A DNA stretch of 41,594 nt, taken from the NCBI GenBank assembly GCA_019690095.1, contig JADGGD010000010.1, positions 1 through 41,594 of the forward strand, in the 5' to 3' direction. The notes beneath the pieces were generated by a model, which saw only the letters and a list, made by a program, of their open reading frames with translations, made no database searches and was not told where the DNA came from. Shown one piece after another: positions 31,833-41,120 of the stretch; position 1 is the stretch's first letter; the number at the start of each line of letters is the position of its first letter. Source of the stretch: Chloroflexota bacterium. Lineage in GTDB: Bacteria; Chloroflexota; UBA6077; FW602-bin22; CADDYW01. The position numbers and the translations under genes were made by a program.

Positions 31833-34424
31833 ATGGCAGGGCTGGGGCCAGAGGGCGAGGCCGTTGTCCTCGCCGCACTTCTTCACGATATTGGGAAGGT
31901 CTGGCAGCGGACGGGCGCTCCGCTTCCGACCGGCTACGAGGCTTTTGAGCGCGAGGATGTCGGGGCACACGGCGCCCACGCCCGCTGGAGTGCCGCCTGC
32001 TATCAGGAGATCGTACCCGCGGCATGGCGGAAGGGCGGGTACTGGGTCCTGACCCACCATCAGCCGACCGAGCCGATGGCGCAGATCGTGGCCGCGGCGG
32101 ACCGGATCGCCGCGAGCGAGCGTGAGGATGCCGAGACCGATGGTGATCCACGCCGAGCGCGCCTGCGCTCAATCTTCGGGCGCATCCACCTGCCCGGCGG
32201 GGCGACCGTACCGGATGCTGACCTCCCTCTTGTTCCGCTGACCCTTGAGCGCGAGGCGCTGTTCCCGCAGAGAGACTTGCCGCCGGTCCAGCCGGAGGAG
32301 TACCGGCGCCTGTGGGAGGCCTTTTTCGCCGCGGCGCGCGGCCTCGCCGCCCTGACGGACTTCGAGGCCTACCTCACCAGCCTCCTCGCCCTCCTCGAGC
32401 GGTACACCTGGTGCGTGCCGTCGGCAGCCTACCGGAGTGTACCGGACGTCTCGCTCTACGACCACGCGCGCGTCACTGCGGCGCTGGCGGCGTGCCTGTG
32501 GCAGGAATACCGCCGCGGGGAGCTCGATGATCACCACCTCGCGGCGCTTCTCCACGAGAGGGCAGCAGAGGGACCGGACACCCCCCTGTTCGCCCTCATC
32601 GCCGGCGATCTCTCCGGGGTTCAGCGCTTCCTCTACAGCATCGCCTCGGCCGGTGCCGCGCGCACCCTGCGGGGCCGCTCGCTCTTCCTTCAGCTCCTGA
32701 GCGAGGCCGCAGCCGACCTGGTGCTCCGGCGCCTCGATCTCCCCCTGCCCAATCTGCTCTACACGGGCGGGGCGAAGTTCTACCTGCTGGCGCCAGTCAG
32801 CGCCCTCGAGGATCTGGCCGCGATCCGCCGTGAACTGACGGAGATCTTCCTTGAGATCGGCGGCGGCGAGCTGTACCTTGCACTGGCGGGCATTCCTCTG
32901 ACGTCGCGCCAGGCATCCCGAGAGTTCAATCAGGCCTGGGGCCGCATCGGTCAATCGCTCCAGGAGGTCAAGGCGCGCCGCTTCGCCGAGATCGCCAGCA
33001 CCCACCAGTCGGCCCTGTTCGGACCGCTGGGCGCGGGTGGGCCGGTCAGTGCGGGCGACTTCTGCGATGTGTGCGGCAGGATCCTGGACGAGGAGGAAGC
33101 CCTCATCAGCGATGGGGTGCTCCGCTGCCGGGACTGCCGCGGCGCGCCGCGGCCTGCTCGCGTCCCCATCAAGGTATGCGCGGTCTGCCGGGATGAGGTC
33201 CGCCGGGGCCGTCGGCGAGACGGCCAGGTCTTCTGCGCACGGTGTGACGACTTTCGCGATCTCGGCGAGCGGCTGGCCCGGGCATCGCGGCTCTTCCTGA
33301 CTGTCTCGGAGGAGCCACCCGGAGACGAGGCGCCAGAATGGCAGAAGGCGCTGGCGCGGCTCGGGCGCTGGTGGGACCTCGACGCGCGGCCGCATCCGGA
33401 GCGGCGCGGTGCCCGCATCTGGACGATCAATGAGCTGGACTTCCAGCGCGCGAATGCCCATGGATTTCGGCTCTCCAGCGTTACCACGCCGGTGATCGGG
33501 CCGGGCGACGAGCCGCCGCCGGACTTACCCGAAGATGAGCCGCACACGCCGGGGATGCTGAAGAGCTTCCACTGGCTGGCGCAGGCCGCGCGCGGTGTCC
33601 CCTACCTCGGCATCCTGCGAATGGATATAGACGGGCTGGGTGCGCTCTTCCATCAGGGTCTGCACGAGCAGGTCTCCCCTTCGCGGATCGCGAGCCTGAG
33701 CCGGAGCCTGCGGCTCTTCTTCGAAGGCTGGCTCGGTCCGCTGGTGCGGGAGGTGGACGGGGTGAGTGCGACGAACAGGGGGACCATCGCGGTGATCTAT
33801 GCTGGCGGTGACGATCTGTTCGCGGTCGGCCCCTGGGACCGCATGCCGGTGCTGGCCCGGCGCATCCGAGAGGACTTCGGCGCCTTCTGCGCCGGCAATC
33901 CGGCCCTGACGATCTCGGCCGGCCTGGTGGTCGACGATCCGCACGCCCCGCTGTACCTGCTGGCTGAGGACGCAAAGCAGGCACTGGATGACCGGGCAAA
34001 GGAATATAGGCGACCGGACGGGCGGCAGAAGGATGCCCTGTGCTTCCTTGGCGTCACGATCGGCTGGGAGGAGGCCGGGCAGACCTTCGCAGATGTTGAC
34101 GAGCTGGCCGCCCTGGTCCAGGGCACCGGCGGCGCCCGACCGGTCCCGCGGGCGCTGATCCATGCCCTTGCGCAGGCCGCGGCGGGCTACCGCGGCCCGC
34201 GCCGGATCCGCCGCGATGCACGCCCGTACTATGGACGCTGGCTCTGGCTGGCCCACTACCAGATCCACCGGCTGGCCGAGCGCCTCGATGACCCGGAGGC
34301 TCGCCGACGGGTGCTCGCCCTGGCCGACAGGCTGATCACACCAGGGCGCATCGGCACGCTGGGGCTGGTAGCGCGCTGGGCCGAATACCTCGTGCGCAAG
34401 GAGGATGCCCATGCCCATGGCTGA
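31833..34424 (+). CDS. csm1: Type III-A CRISPR Cas10/Csm1 (HD nuclease and cyclase)
   Basis: 863 residues. The large subunit of the Csm complex. The HD domain is at the N-terminus (LLHDIGKVWQ, His18-Asp19, and THHQPTEP), so the DNase site appears intact. The first Palm/cyclase fold is GDLSGVQRFLYSIASAG. Two treble-clef zinc sites follow (Cys411, 414, 432, 435; Cys449, 452, 468, 471). The second Palm has the catalytic IYAGGDDLFAVG (GGDD 658-661), which makes cyclic oligoadenylate when target RNA binds. The ATG at 31833 has AGGAG 8 bases upstream; the open frame to 31689 starts within the promoter. It is the first gene of a nine-gene operon and overlaps csm2 by 14 bases. Confidence 0.95.
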   Translation: MAGLGPEGEAVVLAALLHDIGKVWQRTGAPLPTGYEAFEREDVGAHGAHARWSAACYQEIVPAAWRKGGYWVLTHHQPTEPMAQIVAAADRIAASEREDAETDGDPRRARLRSIFGRIHLPGGATVPDADLPLVPLTLEREALFPQRDLPPVQPEEYRRLWEAFFAAARGLAALTDFEAYLTSLLALLERYTWCVPSAAYRSVPDVSLYDHARVTAALAACLWQEYRRGELDDHHLAALLHERAAEGPDTPLFALIAGDLSGVQRFLYSIASAGAARTLRGRSLFLQLLSEAAADLVLRRLDLPLPNLLYTGGAKFYLLAPVSALEDLAAIRRELTEIFLEIGGGELYLALAGIPLTSRQASREFNQAWGRIGQSLQEVKARRFAEIASTHQSALFGPLGAGGPVSAGDFCDVCGRILDEEEALISDGVLRCRDCRGAPRPARVPIKVCAVCRDEVRRGRRRDGQVFCARCDDFRDLGERLARASRLFLTVSEEPPGDEAPEWQKALARLGRWWDLDARPHPERRGARIWTINELDFQRANAHGFRLSSVTTPVIGPGDEPPPDLPEDEPHTPGMLKSFHWLAQAARGVPYLGILRMDIDGLGALFHQGLHEQVSPSRIASLSRSLRLFFEGWLGPLVREVDGVSATNRGTIAVIYAGGDDLFAVGPWDRMPVLARRIREDFGAFCAGNPALTISAGLVVDDPHAPLYLLAEDAKQALDDRAKEYRRPDGRQKDALCFLGVTIGWEEAGQTFADVDELAALVQGTGGARPVPRALIHALAQAAAGYRGPRRIRRDARPYYGRWLWLAHYQIHRLAERLDDPEARRRVLALADRLITPGRIGTLGLVARWAEYLVRKEDAHAHG

Positions 34425-34905
34425 CCCCCGGTTCCGACCTCATACGGCCCCGACCTCCGGGTCCGGGCCGCCGCGCAAACCAGCCGATCCGCCAGTTGTG
34501 ATGGATGACGCGACGGCCGAGGCGATCCTTGGCGGCGACAGTGCGCGGCTGGTAAGTGTCGCGGAGCAGCTGGGCCGCTCCCTGGCGGAAGGCAAACTGA
34601 AGACCTCCCAGATCCGGAGCTTTTTCGGCGCCGTCCGGCGCATCGAGATGCGCTGGCCGCGGACCGGCGCCGACGACGACCAGCGCCGCGCGGCAGTGCA
34701 CCAGCTGCAGATGCTGAAGCCGAAGCTGGCCTACCAGGCCGCCCGGCATCGGGATAAAGAGGGTGGGCCCGCCCTGAGTCAGCTCCAGCAGAACCTGCTG
34801 CCGCTGATTGACCGGACAAGGGAGGACCGCGAGCGCTTTCAGCGGTTCGTGGACTTCTTCGAGGCGACGCTCGCCTACCACCGAGCAGCGGGCGGCCGCG
34901 AGTGA
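34411..34905 (+). CDS. csm2: Csm2, small subunit of the type III-A complex
   Basis: About 164 residues, mostly helical. The conserved Csm2 core is VSVAEQLGRSLAEGKLKTSQ, then IRSFFGAVRRIEMRW, and QMLKPKLAYQAARHR. The first 35 residues are a Pro-rich, low-complexity extension (PHTAPTSGSGPPRKPADPP), longer than in most Csm2. It lines the target RNA groove in the complex. Three in-frame ATGs (34405, 34411, 34417) are possible; 34411 has AAGGAGG at the best distance (6 bases). It lies between csm1 and csm3. Confidence 0.93.
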   Translation: MPMADPRFRPHTAPTSGSGPPRKPADPPVVMDDATAEAILGGDSARLVSVAEQLGRSLAEGKLKTSQIRSFFGAVRRIEMRWPRTGADDDQRRAAVHQLQMLKPKLAYQAARHRDKEGGPALSQLQQNLLPLIDRTREDRERFQRFVDFFEATLAYHRAAGGRE

Positions 34906-34921
34906 GCAAGAGGAGGCTGCG

Positions 34922-35734
34922 ATGGACCAGTCAAGCCAGAGCGGGCTTCGCTTCCGGGGAAGGGTCTTCCTGCAGGGCGAGGTGCGCGCGGTCACCGGCC
35001 TGCATATCGGCGGGGCGGCCGGCGCGCTGGCGATCGGCGGCGTGGACCAGCCGGTAGTGCGGAACCCCTTGAACGACCAGCCCTACCTGCCCGGCTCATC
35101 GCTCCGGGGCAAGATGCGTTCACTGAGCGAGAAGTTTCTTGGCCTGCCCTTCAACCGACAGATCAGCGGCGTCCGAATCCACTCCTGCCGCACCACCGAC
35201 AGCTACCGCGCCTGTGATCTCTGCCAGGTGTTCGGCGTGCCGGGGAGCGAGCGCGGCCAGGTCGATTTCGGCGGACCGACGCGCCTGCTCGTGCGGGATA
35301 TCCCGCTCGCGCCGGAGACCGTCCAGCAGCTCGATGCACTGGAGACCGACCTCCCGTATACCGAGATCAAGTGGGAGGCGACGATCGACCGCATAACCTC
35401 TGCGGCGGTGCCGCGCCAGCAGGAGCGCGTGCCAGCCGGGGCAGTGTTTGCTCCGCTCGATCTCATATACAGCGTTTACGAGACGGCCGACGTGGAACGG
35501 TTCCGGCTCGTTCTCCAGGCCCTCGCCCTGGTGGAGGACGATTACCTCGGCGGTCAGGGCAGTCGCGGCTCCGGCCGGGTGCGCTTCGAGAAGCTGACGC
35601 TGGCAGTTCGCAATCGGGCCCGCTACCAGCAGGAGGCACGCTGGGACACCAGCGGGGATATGCGGCCGGCCGATCTGCTGGCCCGCTGGGACACCCTGAA
35701 GGCCTGGCTGAGCCAACAGCTCCCGGAGGCGTGA
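34922..35734 (+). CDS. csm3: Csm3, Cas7-like backbone and target-RNA nuclease
   Basis: 270 residues. The RAMP/Cas7 backbone subunit that binds crRNA and cuts the target RNA at 6-base steps. The N-terminal signature VTGLHIGGAAGALAIGGVDQ contains Asp42, which aligns with the catalytic Asp32 of Staphylococcus epidermidis Csm3, so the RNase site is kept. Next is YLPGSSLRGKMRSLSEKF, the crRNA-binding G-S-S-x-x-G-x-x-R motif, and CRTTDSYRACDLCQVFG, a possible zinc loop. The glycine-rich end GGQGSRGSGRVRF is typical. GAGGAGG lies 5 bases before the ATG; csm2 ends 16 bases upstream. Confidence 0.95.
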   Translation: MDQSSQSGLRFRGRVFLQGEVRAVTGLHIGGAAGALAIGGVDQPVVRNPLNDQPYLPGSSLRGKMRSLSEKFLGLPFNRQISGVRIHSCRTTDSYRACDLCQVFGVPGSERGQVDFGGPTRLLVRDIPLAPETVQQLDALETDLPYTEIKWEATIDRITSAAVPRQQERVPAGAVFAPLDLIYSVYETADVERFRLVLQALALVEDDYLGGQGSRGSGRVRFEKLTLAVRNRARYQQEARWDTSGDMRPADLLARWDTLKAWLSQQLPEA

Positions 35735-35741
35735 GGCGGCC

Positions 35742-36761
35742 ATGGCGCGCTTCGACCGCTACCGCCTGACGCTCAGGGCGCCCCTGCACCTGGCCGGCCG
35801 CGGCGTGGGGATGGAACGGAGCGAGCTTACCGTCCGGTCAGATACGCTGTTCAGTGCGCTCTGCGCGGCGCTGGCGGTGACCCACGGCCGCGGCGCGGTC
35901 GATGACCTGCTCGAATGGTTCCGGGAGGGACTGACGCCCTTCGCCGTCAGCTCGACCTTTCCCTGGGCCGGCGAGACGTTCCTCGTGCCCCGACCGCGGG
36001 CCGTACCGGCGGGTGGGCCCGCCCGCCGCGCGCGGTGGCTGTCTGTCGCCGTTCTTACCGGCCTGCTCCGCGGGGAGCCGCCAGACGATACCGCGGAGCC
36101 CCTCGATCTGGGAGCCGAGGCCACCGCCTGGCTCCTGCCCTCCGAATGCACGGCACTCGCGGGCCAGCAGTACTGGGCGATCACGGCAGTGCCCCGGGTG
36201 ACCGTCGATCGGGAGACGTCAGCAAGTGCTGTCTATCGGACCGGCCGGGTGATCTTCGGGCACCGGGCCGGCCTGTACTTCCTCGTCTACTGGCTTGACC
36301 GCTCCTGGGAGCCGGCCTTCCGCGAGGCGCTGGCGTACCTCTCCGGGGAGGGCTTCGGAGGCGAGCGGAGCGCCGGGCACGGACAGTTCAGGTTCACCGA
36401 TCCCGAGGAGGTGGAAATCCCCGACGTGCCAGGGTCGCCGCTCCGCCTTACCCTCGGCCTCTACCATCCATCCGCGGCCGAGATTCGGGCCGGCGCCCTT
36501 GATCCACCCGCGGCCTACGATTTGGAGACCCGCCGCGGCTGGATGACCGACCTCGCAGGCGGTGGCCGCTGGCGGAAGGCAGTGCGGATGCTCGCCGAGG
36601 GGGCACTTGTCAGGGGGGTCGGGCCGGTCGCGGGCGAGCTGGTCGACGTGACACCGGACGGCTTCACGATGCACCGCGTCATTCGGTGCGGCCTGACGCC
36701 AACCCTGGGGGTGAACCCCGCCATGGTGGCGATGCCGACAGCGGCCGGAGGTAAGGCATGA
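35742..36761 (+). CDS. csm4: Csm4, Cas5-like cap subunit
   Basis: 339 residues. Csm4 holds the 5' handle of the crRNA and contacts Cas10. Family features are the N-terminal RLTLRAPLHLAGRGVGMERS and the ELTVRSDTLFSALCAAL segment, the QYWAITAVPRVTVDRETSAS region, and the glycine-rich GEGFGGERSAGHGQF loop. The ending RVIRCGLTPTLGVNPAMV is common for Csm4. The ATG is 7 bases after the csm3 stop, and the stop overlaps the csm5 start (ATGA), so csm4 and csm5 are translationally coupled. No oddity is visible; length is slightly long because of an Arg/Ala/Pro insert near residue 90. Confidence 0.93.
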   Translation: MARFDRYRLTLRAPLHLAGRGVGMERSELTVRSDTLFSALCAALAVTHGRGAVDDLLEWFREGLTPFAVSSTFPWAGETFLVPRPRAVPAGGPARRARWLSVAVLTGLLRGEPPDDTAEPLDLGAEATAWLLPSECTALAGQQYWAITAVPRVTVDRETSASAVYRTGRVIFGHRAGLYFLVYWLDRSWEPAFREALAYLSGEGFGGERSAGHGQFRFTDPEEVEIPDVPGSPLRLTLGLYHPSAAEIRAGALDPPAAYDLETRRGWMTDLAGGGRWRKAVRMLAEGALVRGVGPVAGELVDVTPDGFTMHRVIRCGLTPTLGVNPAMVAMPTAAGGKA

Positions 36762-37828
36762 GCCGCCCGTTCTCCCAACGGTTTCGTCTCCAGGTAACTG
36801 TGCTCTCTCCCCTCCACGTGAGCGACGGCCGGGGAGTGCTGGTAGAGGATGTTGATTTCATCCGCGACCGCGGAGAGATCATCCTGATCGACCCCTCGCG
36901 CCTCTGGGAGCATCTGGGCCCGGAGCGAATCGAGGACTGGAGCGCGGTCGAGTTCCGCCTCTCCGATCTGCTGAAGCCGCAGGACTGCCGCGCCTGCGCA
37001 CGCGCGGTGATCCCATACGTCGGCCACACCGAGACAGGCACCGGTCTGCTCGAGCTCATCCACGACCCGGCCGGGCGACCCTTCCTGCCGGGGAGTTCCC
37101 TGAAAGGGGCGATCCGCACGGCACTCCTGCGGGTGTCCGGAACGGCGCTGGACGGTCTGGATCCCAATGCCCGGCGCACTGAAGCCGGCCGTGTGCTCGA
37201 GAAGGCGGCTTTCGGACAGGATCCCAACCACGACCTCCTGCGCACCCTCCGGATCGGCGACAGCGAACCGCTGGATCCAGCGATCCCGCGGGTGTTCGTC
37301 GTCGCCACCTACTCCCTGCGGGGAAACCGTCTCGAGCCAAAAGGACAGGGCTACCGGCTCAACGTCATCGCGCTCCCGCCGCACACGAGCCTGACGATGG
37401 ACCTGCAGGTCGATCACTGGACCCTCGGGCAGGCAGAGCTGGGGCTGACCGCGCGGACCGGCTGGCTGGAACGGCTGGCGGCCCGCTGCAACCAGGCGGC
37501 GCGGGTAGTGATCGAGGCCGAGCGTGCGTTTTACACAGAAGCCGGCTGTCCGGCGCTGGTCCGCTTCTATGACCAGCTCGCACGCTCGCGCGTCCTCGAG
37601 AGCTCCCGGAGCTTCCTTCTGCCGGTTGGCTGGGGGACGGGCTGGCTGGCGAAGACGATCGGCCCGCCGCTCCGGGATGCCCCGGGGTTCGCCGCAATTC
37701 GCGCGCGCTACCATCTGGGACGGACCGGTGCTCCCTTCCCCAAGAGCCGGCGGCTGGTCGAGAGCGCACCGGATCGGCCGGAGGCACCACTGGGCTGGGT
37801 TCAGGTCCGACTGAATGAGAATGAATGA
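36758..37828 (+). CDS. csm5: Csm5, Cas7-like end subunit
   Basis: 356 residues. Csm5 caps the 3' end of the crRNA backbone. The N-terminal RAMP signature is RLQVTVLSPLHVSDGRGVLV. The middle has GRPFLPGSSLKGAIRTALLR, the crRNA-binding motif of this family, and the C-terminal region has LARSRVLESSRSFLLPVGWG and GWLAKTIG followed by FPKSRRLV, as in other Csm5. The ATG overlaps the csm4 stop by 4 bases. It ends 19 bases before the CARF-HEPN gene. Confidence 0.93.
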   Translation: MSRPFSQRFRLQVTVLSPLHVSDGRGVLVEDVDFIRDRGEIILIDPSRLWEHLGPERIEDWSAVEFRLSDLLKPQDCRACARAVIPYVGHTETGTGLLELIHDPAGRPFLPGSSLKGAIRTALLRVSGTALDGLDPNARRTEAGRVLEKAAFGQDPNHDLLRTLRIGDSEPLDPAIPRVFVVATYSLRGNRLEPKGQGYRLNVIALPPHTSLTMDLQVDHWTLGQAELGLTARTGWLERLAARCNQAARVVIEAERAFYTEAGCPALVRFYDQLARSRVLESSRSFLLPVGWGTGWLAKTIGPPLRDAPGFAAIRARYHLGRTGAPFPKSRRLVESAPDRPEAPLGWVQVRLNENE

Positions 37829-37847
37829 GTAACGAGAAGGAGTGACG

Positions 37848-39290
37848 ATGCCGGACGGCCGCAAAGCAGACACCGCCCTGCTGGTGAACGTGGGCAATCG
37901 AGATCTCCAGCTCGACGGACAGGAGATCCGGCCGGCCCGCGAGCGGGGGCTGGAGCTCCGGGAGCAGTTCGACCGGTACCGGGAGCGGCTGACAATGCCG
38001 ATCATCACCCCCCTGCTCGCCTATTTCGAGCAGAGGGAAGAGGCTCTTGCGCGGGTCGTGCTCTTCGCGACCGATCAGCCTGCGGAGGCGGACCCGGGGT
38101 TTCGATCAACCGACACCCTCCACTTCGCCGAGATTGTCCAGCGATTGATCCAGGAGCGGACGAAAGGGCGGCTGGAGGTGGTGATTCGCCTGCTCCGCGA
38201 TCTGAACCCGTCCCAGTACGACGAGACGTACACCTTTTACCAGCGCGACCTGCGCGGACGAAAGGTTGTTGAAGGAATCGGTCGCTGGTACGTTGCCGCC
38301 AGCGGCGGAACACCCGCGATGAACCAGGGGCTCCTGCTGGCGGCGATCGAGCGATTCGGCGACGACTGCCAGGTGCTGTATCTCCGGCAGGGGGCCTCCC
38401 TGCCGGAGCCCCTGGATCTCGGGGGGCAGATCCGCCAGAGCATCCTCCGCCAGCTGGCCCGCGGCTATCTCGACCGCTACGACTTCGCCGCAGTACAGGC
38501 GGTGCTCGAGCGCATGCCCGGTCGAGAGCTGACAGCGCGGCTTGCTGACTACGGCGCGGCGCGGCTGAACTTCGATCACCATGGAGCCTGGCAGATCGCA
38601 GATGCAGTGCACGCCCTGGCACAGGGCAGGGAGCGCCTCTTCGTTCAGGCCTTGCGCGAGGAGGCCCGAGCCCTCCGGGACGGTGATGCCAGCCTGCTCC
38701 TTGCCGAGCTCTACCACAAGGCGCGGGTCTGCTATCAGAACGGTGCCTACAAGGAGTTTCTCGTCTTCCTTTTCGCCCTGGATGAATATGCCCTCCAGGA
38801 GGTGATCCGGCGGGAGCTGGGGATCGACATGAGCGGTGACGACTGGAAAGACCAGGAGCGGCGGCGTAAGCAGGTGGCCGAACGGCCCGAACTGCGGGCC
38901 TTCCTGGAGACACGGCAGACCGACTCTGGCGAACCTCTGCGCTACGAACGAGCAACACGGGTTGCGCTCGGTGCCTATCTGGACTTTCTGATCGAGCGCC
39001 CACCTGCCGAGACCGGAGTGCCCCAGGAACGGGCGGCGGAGCTGAAGGAGCTGCGCCAGATCGATCGCCAGCTCAACGCCCCACCCCTGGCTCGCCTGCG
39101 GAATCGGGCAGTCCACGGGACGGGCGGTGCCTCCCGCGAGGTGATCACTGCGGCCTACCGCGAGGCCGCCGGGTCAGAACGCGACCTGCTGGCCGATCTG
39201 GAGGCACTGGCGCGCATCGCCGGCGGCCAGACGACAAAATGGAGGCTGGACACCCTGCGCGAGTACATCAGGGATCAGCTGGGAGAGTAA
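37848..39290 (+). CDS. CARF-HEPN ribonuclease, Csm6/Csx1-like
   Basis: 480 residues. The N-terminal CARF domain (about 8-185) starts ALLVNVGNRDLQL and includes YVAASGGTPAMNQGLLLAAI (S-G-G-T at 152-155), the usual ligand-binding loop of Csm6-type proteins. A helical middle follows. The HEPN RNase motif R-x4-H is RNRAVH (Arg418 to His423) in the C-terminal domain, so catalysis appears intact. It should be switched on by the cyclic oligoadenylate that Csm1 makes and then cut RNA non-specifically. The ATG at 37848 has AAGGAG 5 bases upstream. It is in the place of csm6 but is a divergent form with a longer CARF-to-HEPN linker; no separate ring nuclease is in the window. Confidence 0.85.
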   Translation: MPDGRKADTALLVNVGNRDLQLDGQEIRPARERGLELREQFDRYRERLTMPIITPLLAYFEQREEALARVVLFATDQPAEADPGFRSTDTLHFAEIVQRLIQERTKGRLEVVIRLLRDLNPSQYDETYTFYQRDLRGRKVVEGIGRWYVAASGGTPAMNQGLLLAAIERFGDDCQVLYLRQGASLPEPLDLGGQIRQSILRQLARGYLDRYDFAAVQAVLERMPGRELTARLADYGAARLNFDHHGAWQIADAVHALAQGRERLFVQALREEARALRDGDASLLLAELYHKARVCYQNGAYKEFLVFLFALDEYALQEVIRRELGIDMSGDDWKDQERRRKQVAERPELRAFLETRQTDSGEPLRYERATRVALGAYLDFLIERPPAETGVPQERAAELKELRQIDRQLNAPPLARLRNRAVHGTGGASREVITAAYREAAGSERDLLADLEALARIAGGQTTKWRLDTLREYIRDQLGE

Positions 39291-39291
39291 G

Positions 39292-40140
39292 GTGATCGCG
39301 AGTGCGGTGGTGAGCGGTCGGATCATCGCGCCGCCGCTGGAGCGGGGCACGGCCGAGCGGCTCTTCCTCGGGCGGGCGGCCCAGGCGGCCCTCCTGGCGG
39401 CCGCGGAGCGCCTGGATCCATCGCTCGCGGCAGGCCTGCACGACGGCAGTGGGCCGCGCCCCTACGCGGTGGGCGTCTTCCTCCGGCCCGGGGGCATCGG
39501 CGAAGCGTGGCAGGTGCGCCTGCGGTTCAGTGCGATCGAGGCACGGCTGGCCGCGCGCCTGCCGGAGATCCTCGATCGGCTCCCGACGACCCTGCGCCTG
39601 GATACCATCCAGGTTGCGCTCGAGGCGGTTGCCCTCGACAGCGAGCAGGACCCCGAGGCCGGGCAGACCAGCTACGAGGAGATCATCAGGCGGCGGATGC
39701 TGGGGCCAGACCCGCCGGCCCGGCGCATCGGCCTGCGCCTGGTCACCCCAACGACCTTCCACACCAGCGGCCGAAACCAGCCCCTGCCTCTGCCCGGGCT
39801 GGTGTTCGGCAGTCTGGTGGACCGCTGGAACGCATTTGCTCCGCTGGTCCTGAACCCGGAAGCACGGCGCTACGCCGAGGAATGCCTGGGGGTCAGCCAG
39901 TTCCGTCTCCAGAGCCGGCTGGTGGAGGTTGCGGGCGGTCAGCAGGTCTGCGCCGTGGGGACGGTGGTCTACCGCGCCCTGCGCCCGGACAGCTACTGGC
40001 TGCGCGTCCTGGAGGCACTGCTGGACTTCGGTGTCCACGCCGGCCTGGGGGTGAAAACGGCGATGGGGCTGGGGCAGATCCGGAGGATCGAGAGCGATGG
40101 CGGTGCTCTACATCGTCGAGCAGGGGGCGACGCTCCATAA
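39292..40140 (+). CDS. cas6: Cas6, pre-crRNA endoribonuclease
   Basis: 282 residues. Cas6 cuts the repeat RNA at the foot of its hairpin to leave the 8-base 5' handle. The two ferredoxin-like halves are seen, with GLRLVTPTTFHTSGRNQPLP in the second one and the signature glycine-rich loop at the end, GVHAGLGVKTAMGLGQIRRI. A likely catalytic His is not fixed by eye. The start is GTG at 39292, one base after the RNase gene stop, with GGAGAG upstream. Its 3' end overlaps cas1 by 44 bases. The repeat at 41521-41557 has the stem-loop that such an enzyme would read. Confidence 0.9.
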   Translation: MIASAVVSGRIIAPPLERGTAERLFLGRAAQAALLAAAERLDPSLAAGLHDGSGPRPYAVGVFLRPGGIGEAWQVRLRFSAIEARLAARLPEILDRLPTTLRLDTIQVALEAVALDSEQDPEAGQTSYEEIIRRRMLGPDPPARRIGLRLVTPTTFHTSGRNQPLPLPGLVFGSLVDRWNAFAPLVLNPEARRYAEECLGVSQFRLQSRLVEVAGGQQVCAVGTVVYRALRPDSYWLRVLEALLDFGVHAGLGVKTAMGLGQIRRIESDGGALHRRAGGDAP

Positions 40141-41116
40141 GAGTGGGGAGCGGCTCGTCGTGACGCGGGAGGGGAGCCCGATCCTGAGCGTGCCGGCCGT
40201 GAAGATTGAGCAGGTGGTGATCTTCGGTAACGTTCAGGTCACGACGCCCGCAATCGTCTTTCTGCTCACCCGCGGGATTGACGCGGTGTTCCTCTCGGCG
40301 ACCGGACGGTACTACGGGCGTCTGCTCTCCTCGAGCTCGCGCTTCGGCGAGCTGCGCCAGCGGCAGATGCGGCTGGTTGACGATCCCGCGCGGGCCCTGG
40401 CGGTAGCCCAGCAGTTTGTCGCGGCGAAGCTGGCGAACCAGCGCACCCTGCTCCAGGCGCTCACGCCGGGCACGGATCATCCGGTCATTGGAGCGGCGAT
40501 CTCCAGCCTGTCGGAGATGATCGAGCGCGTCCCGCGGACGCGGCAGATCAGCTCGCTGATGGGAGTGGAAGGCCGCGGGAGCGCGACGTATTTTGGCGCC
40601 TTCAAAGAGCTCCTGCGGCAGGATCTCGGCTTCGTCGCGCGTGAGCGGCATCCACCGCGAGACCCGGTGAATGCCCTGCTGAGCTTCGGCTACACCCTGC
40701 TTGCCTATGCGATCCAGTCGGTGGTTGAGAGCATCGGCCTGGATCCGTGCCTCGGCTTCCTGCACGCCCCGGCCTATTCGCGGCCATCGCTGGTCCTGGA
40801 TCTGATGGAGGAGTTCCGCCCGGCAGTCGTTGACCTGATTGTCCTGCGGATGATCAACCGCCGTGAGCTGACGAGCAGTGACTTTCGGACTGATGGGAGC
40901 GATCCGGCGCGGCCTGTTCTGCTGGGGGACGAGGGACGCCGACGCTTCCTCGCCGCGTTCGAGGGACGGATTCGCCCGCGGGAGACCGGAGATGGGCCCG
41001 GCCAGGGCTTTCGCCGCCTTTTTGAGCGGCAGGCGCGCCAGATCGCGCGGATTGCGCTTGGTGAGCAGGCATCCTACCAGCCGTGGAGCATGGCGCTGAC
41101 CGATCTCAAGGGGTAA
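40097..41116 (+). CDS. cas1: Cas1 integrase
   Basis: 339 residues, normal length. Cas1 inserts new spacers with Cas2. The N-terminal beta domain begins LYIVEQGATLHKSGERLVV. The helical catalytic domain has the metal ligands Glu158 (SSLMGVEGRGSATYFGAF), His223 (GFLHAPAYSRPSLVLD) and Asp235/Glu238 (LDLMEEFRP). The ATG at 40097 lies inside cas6, with GGAGG 10 bases upstream, so it is translated from an overlapping frame. Cas2 follows after 4 bases. No reverse transcriptase domain is fused. All catalytic residues are present, so the system should be able to acquire spacers. Confidence 0.96.
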   Translation: MAVLYIVEQGATLHKSGERLVVTREGSPILSVPAVKIEQVVIFGNVQVTTPAIVFLLTRGIDAVFLSATGRYYGRLLSSSSRFGELRQRQMRLVDDPARALAVAQQFVAAKLANQRTLLQALTPGTDHPVIGAAISSLSEMIERVPRTRQISSLMGVEGRGSATYFGAFKELLRQDLGFVARERHPPRDPVNALLSFGYTLLAYAIQSVVESIGLDPCLGFLHAPAYSRPSLVLDLMEEFRPAVVDLIVLRMINRRELTSSDFRTDGSDPARPVLLGDEGRRRFLAAFEGRIRPRETGDGPGQGFRRLFERQARQIARIALGEQASYQPWSMALTDLKG

Positions 41117-41120
41117 AGCG

